Assembly: GCA_006969625.1 (NCBI GenBank)
Contig: CP030885.1
Location: forward strand, 4,227,430 to 4,291,429
Origin: Rhodospirillaceae bacterium
Lineage (GTDB): Bacteria; Pseudomonadota; Alphaproteobacteria; Kiloniellales; DSM-21159
Length of the DNA: 64,000 bases
Direction: 5' to 3'
Below the pieces are notes generated by a model. It was not told the DNA's origin and did not search any database. It saw only the letters and a program-made list of their open reading frames with translations. Each line of letters starts with the position of its first letter. Within the stretch, counting starts at the first letter, position 1. Shown here one piece after another: positions 1-9,106 of this stretch. The position numbers and the translations under genes are program-made.

Positions 1-550
1 GCGTGCCGGCGGGAGGCAGCTCGTCCAGCCCCTGCAGCTCCATCAGCGTCATGGTCAGTTCGCTCGCCGAGCCGTCCGCCGCTTCGGCGAGCTGGCGCAC
101 CCGCTCGGCGAAGCCGGTCGCCGTGTGCAGGCCGGTTCTCGGGTCGCGCTCCTGGCCGCCGGCCGCAAACGCGCGGAAGCGGTCGGCCTCGGCCAGGACC
201 AGGTAGTGTCGCGACTCGCCGGGCAGTGCATAGCCGCCCAGCAGCGCCTCCACGCGCCTTCCGTCGCTACGCCGCAGCGATAGGGGCACCGGCGGGATGC
301 GGGCGCCCGCGGCGAGCTGCAACAACACCTGGCGCACCAGTGGGCGATGCGACGCCTCGACCCGCTCTAGCAGGCTCTGCCCCTGCAGCGCCGTCTCGTC
401 CATGCCGAACAGACGGTGGCAGGCGCCGGCCGCGAAGGCGATCCGCCCGGCCGCGTCCACCTCGATCAGCAGGTCCGCCAGGGCGAAGCTGAAGCCGAGA
501 AAGCGGTGACGCTGCTGCCGTGCGGCCTCGCGGTCGGGAGTCTGCGGCAT
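1..550 (-). CDS. PAS domain / GGDEF-like signalling protein, C-terminus cut by window edge
   Basis: The minus-strand frame is open from an ATG at 550 to the first base, so at least 183 codons are present and the C-terminus lies outside the window. The N-terminal ~125 residues read like a PAS sensor fold, with a stretch around AGRIAFAAGACHRLFGMDE. This is followed near residue 137 by DPRTGLHT, resembling the DPLTGL entry of a GGDEF or degenerate cyclase domain. The likely role is a c-di-GMP-type or related signalling protein. The catalytic region is outside the window, so activity cannot be judged. No strong ribosome-binding site was seen before the ATG. Confidence 0.6.
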   Translation of the reverse strand, partial: MPQTPDREAARQQRHRFLGFSFALADLLIEVDAAGRIAFAAGACHRLFGMDETALQGQSLLERVEASHRPLVRQVLLQLAAGARIPPVPLSLRRSDGRRVEALLGGYALPGESRHYLVLAEADRFRAFAAGGQERDPRTGLHTATGFAERVRQLAEAADGSASELTMTLMELQGLDELPPAGT

Positions 551-663
551 GGTCGACGGGTCGGCCTGGTCTGCATGCGTGGGTGGAAGGGCGAGCCTAG
601 GCGCGAGCGCTTAAGTATCGATGAACACCCACATGTGCCAAGGCTGGATCGTCGCAGCGGGCT

Positions 664-1761
664 TCACACGTTGAAGCGGAAGTGGAAAACGTCGCCGTCC
701 TGGACAAGGTAGTCCTTGCCCTCGGCCCGCATCTTGCCGGCCTCCTTCGCCGCCGCCTCGCCGCCCAGCGCGACATAGTCGGCATAGGCGATCGTCTCGG
801 CGCGGATGAAGCCGCGCTGGAAGTCGCTGTGGATGACGCCGGCGGCCTCGGGCGCGGTGGCGCCGCGCCGGACCGTCCAGGCGCGCGCCTCCTTCGGCCC
901 GACCGTGAAGAAGGTCAGCAGGTCGAGCAGCGCGTAGCCGGCGCGGATGACACGGGTCAGACCGGTGGTCTCCAGGCCCAGGCTTTCAAGGAACTCCTGG
1001 CGTTCCTCCGCGTCGGTCAGGCCGGCGACCTCCGCCTCGATCGCCGCCGAGACGATGACGAAGCCGGCGCCCTCGGCCTCGGCGCGCTGGCGCACCCGCT
1101 CGGCCTCGGCGTTGCCGGTGGCGGCAGCCTCCTCCTCGACGTTGGCGACGTAGAGCACCGGCTTGGCGGTGAGGAGCTGGAGCTGAGCGAAGGCGCCGCG
1201 CAGCTCCGGCGGGACCGAGAGCTTGCGCGCCGGCTGGCCCTCCGACAGCGCGGCGAGAGTCGGCTCCAGCACGGCCAGGCGCTCCTTCGCCTCCTTGTCG
1301 CCGCCCTTGGCGCGCTTGACGGCCGCCTCGCGCTGGCGCTCGCAGGACTCCAGGTCGGCCAGCAGCAGCTCGGTCTCCACCGTCTCGGCGTCGCGGATCG
1401 GGTCGACCGAGCCGGCGACGTGGGTGGCCTCGCCGGCGAAACAGCGCAGCACCTGGACGATCGCGTCGGTCTCGCGGATGTTGGCGAGGAACTGATTGCC
1501 CAACCCCTCGCCCTTGCTGGCGCCGGCGACCAGCCCGGCGATGTCGACGAACTCGAGCTGGGTGTGCACCGTCTTCGCCGACTTGGCGAGCCTGGCCAGC
1601 TCCTCCAGGCGCGGGTCGGGCACGGCGACGCGGCCGACGTTCGGCTCGATGGTGCAGAAGGGGTAGTTCGCCGCCTCCGCCGCCTGGGTCTGCGTCAGCG
1701 CGTTGAACAGGGTGGACTTGCCGACGTTCGGCAGCCCGACGATCCCGCAGTTGAAACCCAT
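664..1761 (-). CDS. ychF: Redox-regulated ATPase YchF (Obg-like, OLA1 family)
   Basis: 365 residues, the normal family length. The protein opens MGFNCGIVGLPNVGKST, the G1 P-loop (GLPNVGKS, residues 9-16). The family's NVEE-type nucleotide-specificity loop is present, and the C-terminal TGS domain ends in the typical DGDVFHFRFNV. YchF is a cytosolic ribosome-associated P-loop ATPase/GTPase linked to translation and oxidative stress. It follows pth, rplY and prs on the same strand, a conserved proteobacterial pairing (pth-ychF). The start at 1761 is fixed by homology at the very N-terminus. Confidence 0.97.
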   Translation of the reverse strand: MGFNCGIVGLPNVGKSTLFNALTQTQAAEAANYPFCTIEPNVGRVAVPDPRLEELARLAKSAKTVHTQLEFVDIAGLVAGASKGEGLGNQFLANIRETDAIVQVLRCFAGEATHVAGSVDPIRDAETVETELLLADLESCERQREAAVKRAKGGDKEAKERLAVLEPTLAALSEGQPARKLSVPPELRGAFAQLQLLTAKPVLYVANVEEEAAATGNAEAERVRQRAEAEGAGFVIVSAAIEAEVAGLTDAEERQEFLESLGLETTGLTRVIRAGYALLDLLTFFTVGPKEARAWTVRRGATAPEAAGVIHSDFQRGFIRAETIAYADYVALGGEAAAKEAGKMRAEGKDYLVQDGDVFHFRFNV

Positions 1762-1799
1762 TGAATTCCCTTCGACCCTTCGCCGCCGGCGTCAGCCGG

Positions 1800-2552
1800 C
1801 TATGTGTCGGACTTGCCGCCCAGGCCGAAGGCGCGCTTGAGGGCCTGTGCCAGGCCGCTCTCGCCGCCGCCGGCATCGGAGGCACGTTCGGGCGTCGGCG
1901 CCTTGGTCTCGTCCGGCGTTTCGGCCGACGCCGGCTTGGCTGCATCCTCCGTCGGCTTCGGCCCCGTCGTGGCCTTCGGCTTGGGCGGGCTGACCTCCTG
2001 GTTGACCCGGCTCATGAAGCTGCCGTCCTCGCCGGCCGCCAGCAGCGCGGCGTGGCGCGCGACCGCCTCCAGGAGCCGCTCGAGCCAGTCCGCGTCGGCC
2101 TTGGCGAAGTCGCCGAGCACCCAGCCGTGCACCGCCTCCTTCCGGCCGGGATGGCCGATGCCGAGGCGCACCCGCTTGAAGTCGGGGCCGATGTGCTGGC
2201 TAATCGAGCGCAGCCCGTTGTGGCCGGCCGCACCGCCGCCGGTCTTCACCCTCACCTTGCCGGGCGTCAGGTCCAACTCGTCATGCAGCACGACCACGTC
2301 GGCGGGGTCCAGCTTGAAGAAGCGCAACGCCTCGCCGACGGCGCGGCCGGACTCGTTCATGTAGGTCGCCGGCTTGAGCGCCAGCACCTTCTCGGTCCCG
2401 AGACGCCCTTCGGCCACCTCGCCCTGGAAGCGCTGGCGCCAGGCGGTGAAGCCGTGGCGGCTGACGATCTCGTCCAGCGCCATGAAGCCGATGTTGTGGC
2501 GGTTGCCGGCGTAGCGCGCGCCGGGATTGCCGAGACCGACCAGGAGCAGCAT
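1800..2552 (-). CDS. pth: Peptidyl-tRNA hydrolase with charged C-terminal extension
   Basis: 250 residues. The first ~190 form the complete Pth fold, with N9 and the catalytic H19 in AGNRHNIGF and the conserved [11 protein letters not shown] and [11 protein letters not shown] segments. It releases peptides from peptidyl-tRNA to recycle tRNAs. About 60 extra residues rich in Pro, Lys, Thr and Ala follow the catalytic domain. Such tails occur in some alphaproteobacteria, and no fold is apparent in this one. It lies between rplY and ychF, the common order. Confidence 0.96.
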   Translation of the reverse strand: MLLLVGLGNPGARYAGNRHNIGFMALDEIVSRHGFTAWRQRFQGEVAEGRLGTEKVLALKPATYMNESGRAVGEALRFFKLDPADVVVLHDELDLTPGKVRVKTGGGAAGHNGLRSISQHIGPDFKRVRLGIGHPGRKEAVHGWVLGDFAKADADWLERLLEAVARHAALLAAGEDGSFMSRVNQEVSPPKPKATTGPKPTEDAAKPASAETPDETKAPTPERASDAGGGESGLAQALKRAFGLGGKSDT

Positions 2553-2619
2553 GCGATCCCTGTCCTCTTCCCGACGTCCCGGTGCGCGTACCCGGCTTCG
2601 CCCGTGCGTGCGTGCGGGC

Positions 2620-3330
2620 CTAAGCCTTGGGCTCCTCGCCCTCGCCGGCTTCGCCCTCGCCCTCGGCCTCGGCCTCGGCGGCCTCCTCCTCGGCTGCTTC
2701 CGCCGCAGCTTCCGCCGCAGCTTCCGCCTCGGCCTGCTCCTCGGCCTCTTCCTCCTTCACCACCGTCGGCGCATTGATCGTCGCCACGGTGAAGTCGCGG
2801 TCGCTGATGGTCGGTTCGACGCCCTCGGGCAGCGGCACCGCGCTGATGTGGATGGTGTCGCCGATCTGGGTGCCGGTCAGGTCGACCTCGATCGACTCGG
2901 GAATGGCGTCGGCGCGGCAGCTCACCTCGATCTCGTAGCGCACCACGTTGAGCACGCCGCCCTCCTTCAGGCCCGGCGCTTCCTCCTCGTTGACGAAGTG
3001 CACCGGCACGGCGACGGCGACGCGCGAGGCGCCGGTGACGCGCAGGAAATCCACGTGTGTGGGGATGTCGGTGATCGGATCGAACTGCAGGTCGCGCGGC
3101 AGCACCTTCTCGGTCGCGCCGCCCTCGACCTTGATCTCGTAGACCGTGCCGTAGAAGGCCGCCCGCAGGCTCTCCTTCTTGATCAGGCGTTCCTCGATCG
3201 TGATCAGCGTCGGATCCTTCTTGCCGCCGTAGATGACGGCCGGAACCATCCCGCTTCGCCGTGCGGCCCGGGCGGCCCCCTTCCCGGCCCGGTCGCGCGG
3301 CTGCGCGGGCAGCATATGCGCGTCAGTCAT
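2620..3330 (-). CDS. rplY: 50S ribosomal protein L25 / general stress protein Ctc
   Basis: 236 residues from ATG 3330, preceded by a good AAGGAG eight bases upstream. The frame is open further upstream, but that part does not resemble L25. The N-terminal ~90 residues are the 5S-rRNA-binding L25 domain ([17 protein letters not shown]). The TL5/CTC beta domain spans roughly 95-185, and the last ~45 residues are an almost pure Glu/Ala tail. This is the long Ctc form of L25, with a strongly acidic low-complexity end. It sits between prs and pth, as in many proteobacteria. Confidence 0.95.
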   Translation of the reverse strand: MTDAHMLPAQPRDRAGKGAARAARRSGMVPAVIYGGKKDPTLITIEERLIKKESLRAAFYGTVYEIKVEGGATEKVLPRDLQFDPITDIPTHVDFLRVTGASRVAVAVPVHFVNEEEAPGLKEGGVLNVVRYEIEVSCRADAIPESIEVDLTGTQIGDTIHISAVPLPEGVEPTISDRDFTVATINAPTVVKEEEAEEQAEAEAAAEAAAEAAEEEAAEAEAEGEGEAGEGEEPKA

Positions 3331-3449
3331 TGCCGATACTCCTTCGTCTTCGGCTGGTGGGACCGTGCCCGGAAACGTGCTGCGGACACGGGGTTGTGCG
3401 CCGGGCCTCCAGGGGTGCCCGACGCGTGGAAGATCCTGAACTCTGCGCC

Positions 3450-4406
<957 letters not shown>

Positions 4407-4570
4407 CAGGCTGTCCCCGGGGGATCGTCAGTCTGGGTCGTCGGTCCGGCGCGCCGCGCCGCGCGACCACCGGTGCAGCGAAACTGTATCCGGCCCCGGC
4501 CCGCGCGTGGCGGACATTATCAACCGGTCACGAAGCTGTAAACGCTCTGTGGCATCGGCGCCGCGCGGGG

Positions 4571-5473
4571 CTACCGCCGCGCCCGGCCGGCCTGGTCGAG
4601 CAGGTCGGCCAGCCCATCGGCGGCGTAGTCGGCGACCTGCACGGCGATCTGGCCCCAGCGGCCGTCCAGGCTGCCCTCCGGGATGCGGTTGGCCTGGGCG
4701 ACGCGGCCGATCTCCGGACCTAGCCCGCCGCCCGGGGCGGCTTCGAGCAGGCGCCAGGTGACGGTCGCCTGCTGGGCGCCCGGGCCGGCCGGCACCACCT
4801 CGACACGCCCGGCGATCAGCAGGTCGTCCGGTCCGGGCTCGCGCGCCAGCGGCAGGTCGCGGCTGGCCAGCTCGGCGCGCAGGGCGGAGGGCAGAGCCTC
4901 GGCACCGTCGCCGGGCGCGCCGGAGATCGGCAGCACCACGAGGCGCGCGCCGGGGAAGCCGGGGATCGCCACCTGCTCGACCGGTGCCGGCCGAAGCTGC
5001 CCTGCCAGGTCCCCCGCCAGGCGGTCGGCCAACTCCGCAAGGACGAAGGGATCGGCGGCCTGCCAGGCGCCGGGGGGCAGCGTGGCCTCCTGCACCGCGC
5101 GCGCCACGCCGGTGCCGTCGGGCTCCTCGACCCGCGCTAAGAGGATCAGCAGCTCGCCGCCGGAGATCGCCCGCAGCCGCGTGCTGGTGGCGATCACCCG
5201 GTTGCCCGGCCGGCCCCGGGTGGTCGCGCGCAGACCTTGGGATTCCAGCGCAGCGGCCAGCGCGACGGCGAAGTCGTCGCGGCGCGTCGGGGCGTCGCCG
5301 GTCGCCGGCAGGACGTGCAGGGTGCTGCGCTCGGCGAGGACGCGCAGATTGACGGCCTTGCCGTCCGGCTGGAAGGGGCGCGGCAGCGGCCCGCAGGCGG
5401 CGAGCGCCAGCAGCAGGCCGAGCAGGGCGGCGCCCGCCGTGGCGGCGGTCGACGCCCGGAACGACACCGTCAT
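4571..5473 (-). CDS. Predicted lipoprotein of unknown function
   Basis: 300 residues. A signal peptide with a hydrophobic core (AALLGLLLALAAC) ends in a lipobox with the modifiable Cys at residue 27, so it should be a membrane-anchored lipoprotein. The mature part alternates hydrophobic and charged segments with no motif I recognise. Two similar strand-rich halves seem possible (LRVLAERSTLHVLP and AIPGFPGARLVVLPIS), but this is a visual impression. It lies 164 bases upstream of prs and downstream of the M24 gene, on the same strand. Confidence 0.75.
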   Translation of the reverse strand: MTVSFRASTAATAGAALLGLLLALAACGPLPRPFQPDGKAVNLRVLAERSTLHVLPATGDAPTRRDDFAVALAAALESQGLRATTRGRPGNRVIATSTRLRAISGGELLILLARVEEPDGTGVARAVQEATLPPGAWQAADPFVLAELADRLAGDLAGQLRPAPVEQVAIPGFPGARLVVLPISGAPGDGAEALPSALRAELASRDLPLAREPGPDDLLIAGRVEVVPAGPGAQQATVTWRLLEAAPGGGLGPEIGRVAQANRIPEGSLDGRWGQIAVQVADYAADGLADLLDQAGRARR

Positions 5474-5594
5474 GGCTAGAGCATCACGCAGGTGGCGAGC
5501 ATGCCCAGCATGAGGAAGCCGGCGAAGAGGATCATGTGAGGCACGGCGCGTCGGACCTCCGGTCGGCAGTCGAAGCGGCGTCGAAGCTGCCCGC

Positions 5595-6746
5595 CTAGTG
5601 GACGTAGAGGTCGAGCGGCGCCTGCGACAGCGGCTCGCAGGCGCCGTCGCGCACCAGCGAGCTGCGGCCCAGGGTCATGGCCAGCCCGGCCTCGCTGTCG
5701 AAAATAATGATGTGCACGAAAAAGGCCATGCCCGGATGCAGCTCGACCGGATTGCGGTGGTAGAGCATCGGCCAGTCCATCCAGTTCGGCGCGAAGGTGG
5801 TCCCCATGGCGTAGCCGCAGGCGTTCAAGCGGGCGTGCCGGTAGCCGGCCCGGTCGAGCGTCTGGGCATGGGCGTCGAAGGCCTCACCGACGGTATGGCC
5901 CGGCCGCAGCTTGTCCTCGACGGCGAGCAGGGCGTCGCGTGCCGCCTCGTGCATCTCGCGCTGCGTGTCGGGGCAGCGGCCGAGCACCAGGGTGCGCATC
6001 ATGGCGGCATGGTAATGGCGATAGACGCCGGCCCACTCCAGAGTGAGCTGGTCGTTCGGGTCGAGATGCCGGCGGCCCGACTGGTAGCGGCAGAGCAGGG
6101 CCTGCGGGCCGGAGCCGATGACGAATTCGTTGGCCGGGTCGTCGCCGCCGCCGCGGTAGATGGCCTCGTGCATCCCGGCCAGGATGTCGCCCTCGTAGGT
6201 GCCGGGCCTGGTCAGGCGCTCGGCGGCGGCCAGGGCGGCGTCGGCGAGCTGGCCGGCACGCCGCAGGTAGGCCATCTCGGCGTCCGACTTGACCAGGCGC
6301 AGGCGGCTGACCAGCAGCGAGGCGTCGACCAGGGAGGCGAAGCCGTCGAGCGCCGCCTCCAGCCGCTTGCCGCTGGCCGCGGTCAGGCCGTAGGCCTCGT
6401 ACTCGACGCCCAGCCGGGCGCCCTCGAAGCCGCGCTCCTGCAGGATGCCGCGCAGGTCGAGCGCCGGGTTGGCGTCGGGCAGGTCGACCCAGATGCGGAT
6501 GTCCGGGATGTCGGAGGTCTGCTGCGCCTGGCGCAGGTCCGGCGCGCGGGTCAGCAGAGTGGTGGTGCCGTCGGCGCCGAGCACCAGGCACTGGAAGTAG
6601 ACGTAGCCGAAGGTGTCGTAGCCGGTCAGCCAGTACATCGACTCCTGCCGAAAGACCAGCAGGCCGTCGAGGCCGGCGGCGACCATCTCGTGACACGTGC
6701 GTGCGCGGCGGTCCGCGAACTCCTGCGCGTCGAAATGCAACGGCAT
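5595..6746 (-). CDS. M24-fold (creatinase/prolidase-like) protein lacking the metal site
   Basis: 383 residues. An N-terminal creatinase-type domain (1-150) and a C-terminal pita-bread domain (155-375) are recognisable from VSRLRLVKSDAEMAYLRRA, the EWAGVYRHYHAAMMRT block and ELHPGMAFFVH. By my alignment with aminopeptidase P all five metal ligands are replaced: W238 and A248 for the Asp pair, Y312 for His, H345 and T358 for the two Glu. It therefore resembles metal-free members such as creatinase and the ectoine hydrolases more than a true aminopeptidase. Nine bases separate it from pgeF upstream, so they are probably co-transcribed. The substrate is unknown. Confidence 0.82.
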   Translation of the reverse strand: MPLHFDAQEFADRRARTCHEMVAAGLDGLLVFRQESMYWLTGYDTFGYVYFQCLVLGADGTTTLLTRAPDLRQAQQTSDIPDIRIWVDLPDANPALDLRGILQERGFEGARLGVEYEAYGLTAASGKRLEAALDGFASLVDASLLVSRLRLVKSDAEMAYLRRAGQLADAALAAAERLTRPGTYEGDILAGMHEAIYRGGGDDPANEFVIGSGPQALLCRYQSGRRHLDPNDQLTLEWAGVYRHYHAAMMRTLVLGRCPDTQREMHEAARDALLAVEDKLRPGHTVGEAFDAHAQTLDRAGYRHARLNACGYAMGTTFAPNWMDWPMLYHRNPVELHPGMAFFVHIIIFDSEAGLAMTLGRSSLVRDGACEPLSQAPLDLYVH

Positions 6747-6755
6747 GGGGCGGGG

Positions 6756-7526
6756 TTACTCCTCGAGGGCGATGGCCGAGAGCAGCCGGCCGTAGTCGGC
6801 TTCGCCGATCTGCGTGGACCGGCGGTAGCTGAAGAAGCGTTTGGGCTCGGCGCAGGTGTCGCACGGCAGCATCTGGATGTCGCGCACGCCGGCCCGCTTC
6901 AGCCGGCGCGCCACGTAGCCCCTGAGGTCGAAGTGCAGCTTGTCGGGCAGCTTCGCCGAGGGGCAGAAGAAGCGGGCGTTGGCGGGGTCCTCCTCGAGGA
7001 AGGGCGCCGGGAACTCCGGCCCCACCTCGTAGGAGCGCTGGGCGATGCAGGGCCCGATGCCGGCGACCGTACGCTCCGGCGCCGCGCCGAGCCTGCGCAT
7101 GGCCGACAGCGTCGCCTCCACGACGCCGCCGACGGCGCCCTTCCAGCCGGAATGACAGGCGCCGATCACGCGCGCCTGTTGATCGGCGAGCAGCACCGGG
7201 GCGCAGTCGGCGGCCAGCACGCCGAGCGCGACGCCGGGCCGGGCCGTGGCCATGCCGTCCGCCGCAGGACCGGCACCGAGCTCCCACGGCGCCTCGACCG
7301 TGACGGCCTCCGGCGAGTGCACCTGCTTGAGGGTGACCAGCGAGTCGGCGGCGAGATCGAGCGCGGCCATCGCCCGCCGGCGGTTCTCGCGCACGTCGTT
7401 GAGGTCGTCGCCGGAGCCGGGGCCGCAGTTCAGGCTGGCGTAGATGCCCCGCGACACGCCGCCCTCGCGGGTGAAGAAGGCGTGGCGCACGCCCGGCAGG
7501 TCGTTCAGCGGCCCGATCGTCAGCAT
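6756..7526 (-). CDS. pgeF: Peptidoglycan editing factor PgeF (YfiH, Cu/Zn laccase-fold)
   Basis: 256 residues from ATG 7526. The frame extends upstream to 7655, but family homology begins at MLTIGPLNDLPGVRHAFFTREGG. The metal-binding triad of the family is present as H70 (KQVHS), C108 (AADC) and H125 (CHSGWKG). Family members trim mis-incorporated residues from cell-wall precursors, and purine nucleoside phosphorylase and oxidase activities are also reported. It is cytosolic. Its stop codon falls nine bases before the M24 gene, suggesting one transcript. A Rho-independent terminator stands about 80 bases upstream of its start. Confidence 0.94.
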   Translation of the reverse strand: MLTIGPLNDLPGVRHAFFTREGGVSRGIYASLNCGPGSGDDLNDVRENRRRAMAALDLAADSLVTLKQVHSPEAVTVEAPWELGAGPAADGMATARPGVALGVLAADCAPVLLADQQARVIGACHSGWKGAVGGVVEATLSAMRRLGAAPERTVAGIGPCIAQRSYEVGPEFPAPFLEEDPANARFFCPSAKLPDKLHFDLRGYVARRLKRAGVRDIQMLPCDTCAEPKRFFSYRRSTQIGEADYGRLLSAIALEE

Positions 7527-7607
7527 GGCGGCAGCATAGGGCGGGCAAGCGCGCCCGCGAAAGGGGGCAGGTCGTGGCAGGTCAGGCTCTGTTGCGGATA
7601 CGCGCAG

Positions 7608-7637
7608 AAAAAACCCCGCCGCAAGGTGCGGCGGGGT
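7608..7637 (-). terminator. Rho-independent terminator
   Basis: Perfect 10-bp stem, arms ACCCCGCCGC (7613-7622) and GCGGCGGGGT (7628-7637), with a five-base loop. On the minus strand it is followed by a run of six T (7613-7608). It is correctly oriented to end minus-strand transcription entering from the 7.7-8.8 kb side and insulates pgeF. Confidence 0.85.
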
Positions 7638-7725
7638 CGGGACGGAACCCGTCAAGTGTCAGGAGAGATCGATGCCCACGCTTCGGTGGCCGCACCTCGG
7701 GCAAGCCGGGCCGTCGCGTCAGGCG
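7608..7725 (-). ncRNA. Candidate Fur-controlled small RNA
   Basis: On the minus strand a Fur-like box and a promoter-like pair lie about 120 bases before a perfect Rho-independent terminator. The promoter pair is -35 TTGCAA at 7760-7755 and -10 TACATC at 7737-7732, with a 17-base spacer. The intervening segment has no convincing gene; a 50-odd-codon frame would read straight through the terminator. It carries TCTCTCCTGAC, complementary to Shine-Dalgarno sequences, a feature of small RNAs that block ribosome binding. The start near 7725 is inferred. It may instead be an untranslated leader remnant. Confidence 0.35.
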
Positions 7726-7752
7726 AAGAGAGATGTAGCGCATCTCTCGACT

Positions 7753-7775
7753 GATTGCAACTCATTCTCATTCGC
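7753..7775 (-). promoter_or_regulatory. Fur-box-like operator
   Basis: The minus strand reads GCGAATGAGAATGAGTTGCAA, with repeated AATGAG hexamers as in Fur sites before iron-uptake genes of proteobacteria (consensus built from NATWAT-like hexamers). It overlaps the inferred -35 element (7760-7755) of the candidate small RNA. No siderophore or haem gene is adjacent. Confidence 0.5.
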
Positions 7776-7789
7776 GTTCGCGCAGGCGA

Positions 7790-8842
7790 TCAGCACCCGG
7801 CTCCCTCGTCTGCCGCGCGCGGGGTCTCGTCAGTGCGCTGGAAATCGGCCACCAACAGGATCTGACTGACCGTGTCTCCGTCGCCGGACAGCGGCAGGAG
7901 CAGGTCGGCCACGCACTCGACATCGCGCTCGGAACCGGTGTAGGGCGTCCGCCCGTAGCGTGGAATGCCGGTCTCGACCACCGTTTCGAAGCTCCTCCAT
8001 AGGCCGGACTCGGGCCCTGGGCCAGCGGGTTCGCGCATCGAGTGGCCGAGCAGGCGCGGCTCCAGGTGCGATCGGACTAGCGCGCCGATCGCGCGGTAGC
8101 GGAAGTCGAGCGGATCGCGCAGCACCTCGACCAGCACGAGGTAGGGGCTGAATTCCGGGCGTGCGAGCAGGTCGATGTCCGCCGACCGGGGCATCGGTCG
8201 CCCGGCGCGCGCGCCCAGCCAGCACTCGAAGGCCGCCTCGTGCAGTCGGGACTCGACCCGCGGCAAATTGCTCGAGCGCAACGCGGCATGCGCGTTGCGG
8301 GTCACCGGCTCGTCCATGCCGTGGACGCAGACGGCGGCCAGGAAGTAGGCGATCTGCCCGACGTCGTCGTGCAACGGCAGGACGCAGACGCTGTAGCTCT
8401 TGTAGTCGTAGGCACCCCAGGTCAAGGCGTCAGTCGCCATGTAGGGCAGCCCGGTATCGAGGCAGAACTCCATGCGCGCCTGGCTGCGATCGGCGCCGGG
8501 GATCTCGTCGATGTAGCGGCCGCCGGCGTTGGTGCCGCTCAGATCGATCACCCGCTGGCCGGCAATCCGCACCGCGAAGCGCCGCGTCCCCGGCTCGACC
8601 TTGATCAGATAGAGCTGGGGCAACAGGTGGCGAGGCAGCTCGGTCACGTCGAAGCGCGCGAAGTGAAAGCGTCCGTGGCGGTCGCGCCGGGACAGCCAGA
8701 ACTCGTAGAGATCGCGCAGCGTCGGGTCGCTGGCCTGCGAGGGGTCGGCCAGACCCAAGGCCCGCATACGCGCGCGCAGGCGCGGTGCGTCCAGCCGAAT
8801 GCCGCTCCCGGGAGCGCGGCGAGTGGGGGCAGCAGTGGCCAT
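7790..8842 (-). CDS. Tandem PAS_5-type domain protein
   Basis: 350 residues. Two copies of the small alphaproteobacterial PAS variant (PF07310-like) can be traced. The first, about 40-150, carries LYEFWLSRRDRHGRFHFARFDVTELPRHLLPQLYLI and then RFAVRIAGQRVIDLSGTNAGGRYIDEI. The second, about 218-330, carries MPRSADIDLLARPEFSPYLVLVEV, DFRYRAIGALVRS and LLGHSMRE. Most family members have a single domain. The role is unknown, probably sensory without an output domain. Stand-alone gene, start at ATG 8842. Confidence 0.8.
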   Translation of the reverse strand: MATAAPTRRAPGSGIRLDAPRLRARMRALGLADPSQASDPTLRDLYEFWLSRRDRHGRFHFARFDVTELPRHLLPQLYLIKVEPGTRRFAVRIAGQRVIDLSGTNAGGRYIDEIPGADRSQARMEFCLDTGLPYMATDALTWGAYDYKSYSVCVLPLHDDVGQIAYFLAAVCVHGMDEPVTRNAHAALRSSNLPRVESRLHEAAFECWLGARAGRPMPRSADIDLLARPEFSPYLVLVEVLRDPLDFRYRAIGALVRSHLEPRLLGHSMREPAGPGPESGLWRSFETVVETGIPRYGRTPYTGSERDVECVADLLLPLSGDGDTVSQILLVADFQRTDETPRAADEGAGC

Positions 8843-9106
8843 CTGGGGCGCACCTCCCGAGCAGAGTCACAACCTGAGGGGCGTCGCGCATAGGCGCGAA
8901 TTCGCCTTGAGGTTCAGTTACTCACATAGGTGGATTCTGAAAAATGCGAGTCCATGCACAAGTTTTCGGGACCAAACGGCCGGCAGACGTCTTGCGGCAG
9001 TGCAGCGTAACGGTTGACTCGCCCGGCGGGCTGACGCTTGACTTCCCGCTAACGATACAGGCAAGCGCAGTCGCCCGAGGGCCGGAACCTGGCGGAGGAG
9101 TTGAGC

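Noticed and set aside
5595-6746. Annotation as Xaa-Pro aminopeptidase
   Set aside because: By visual alignment all five metal ligands are missing, so a peptidase label is not supported.
7672-7869. 65-codon plus-strand frame with an AGGAGA before its ATG
   Set aside because: It overlaps the end of the tandem-PAS gene, has no motif, and the AGGAGA is better explained as the complement of the candidate small RNA's anti-SD stretch.
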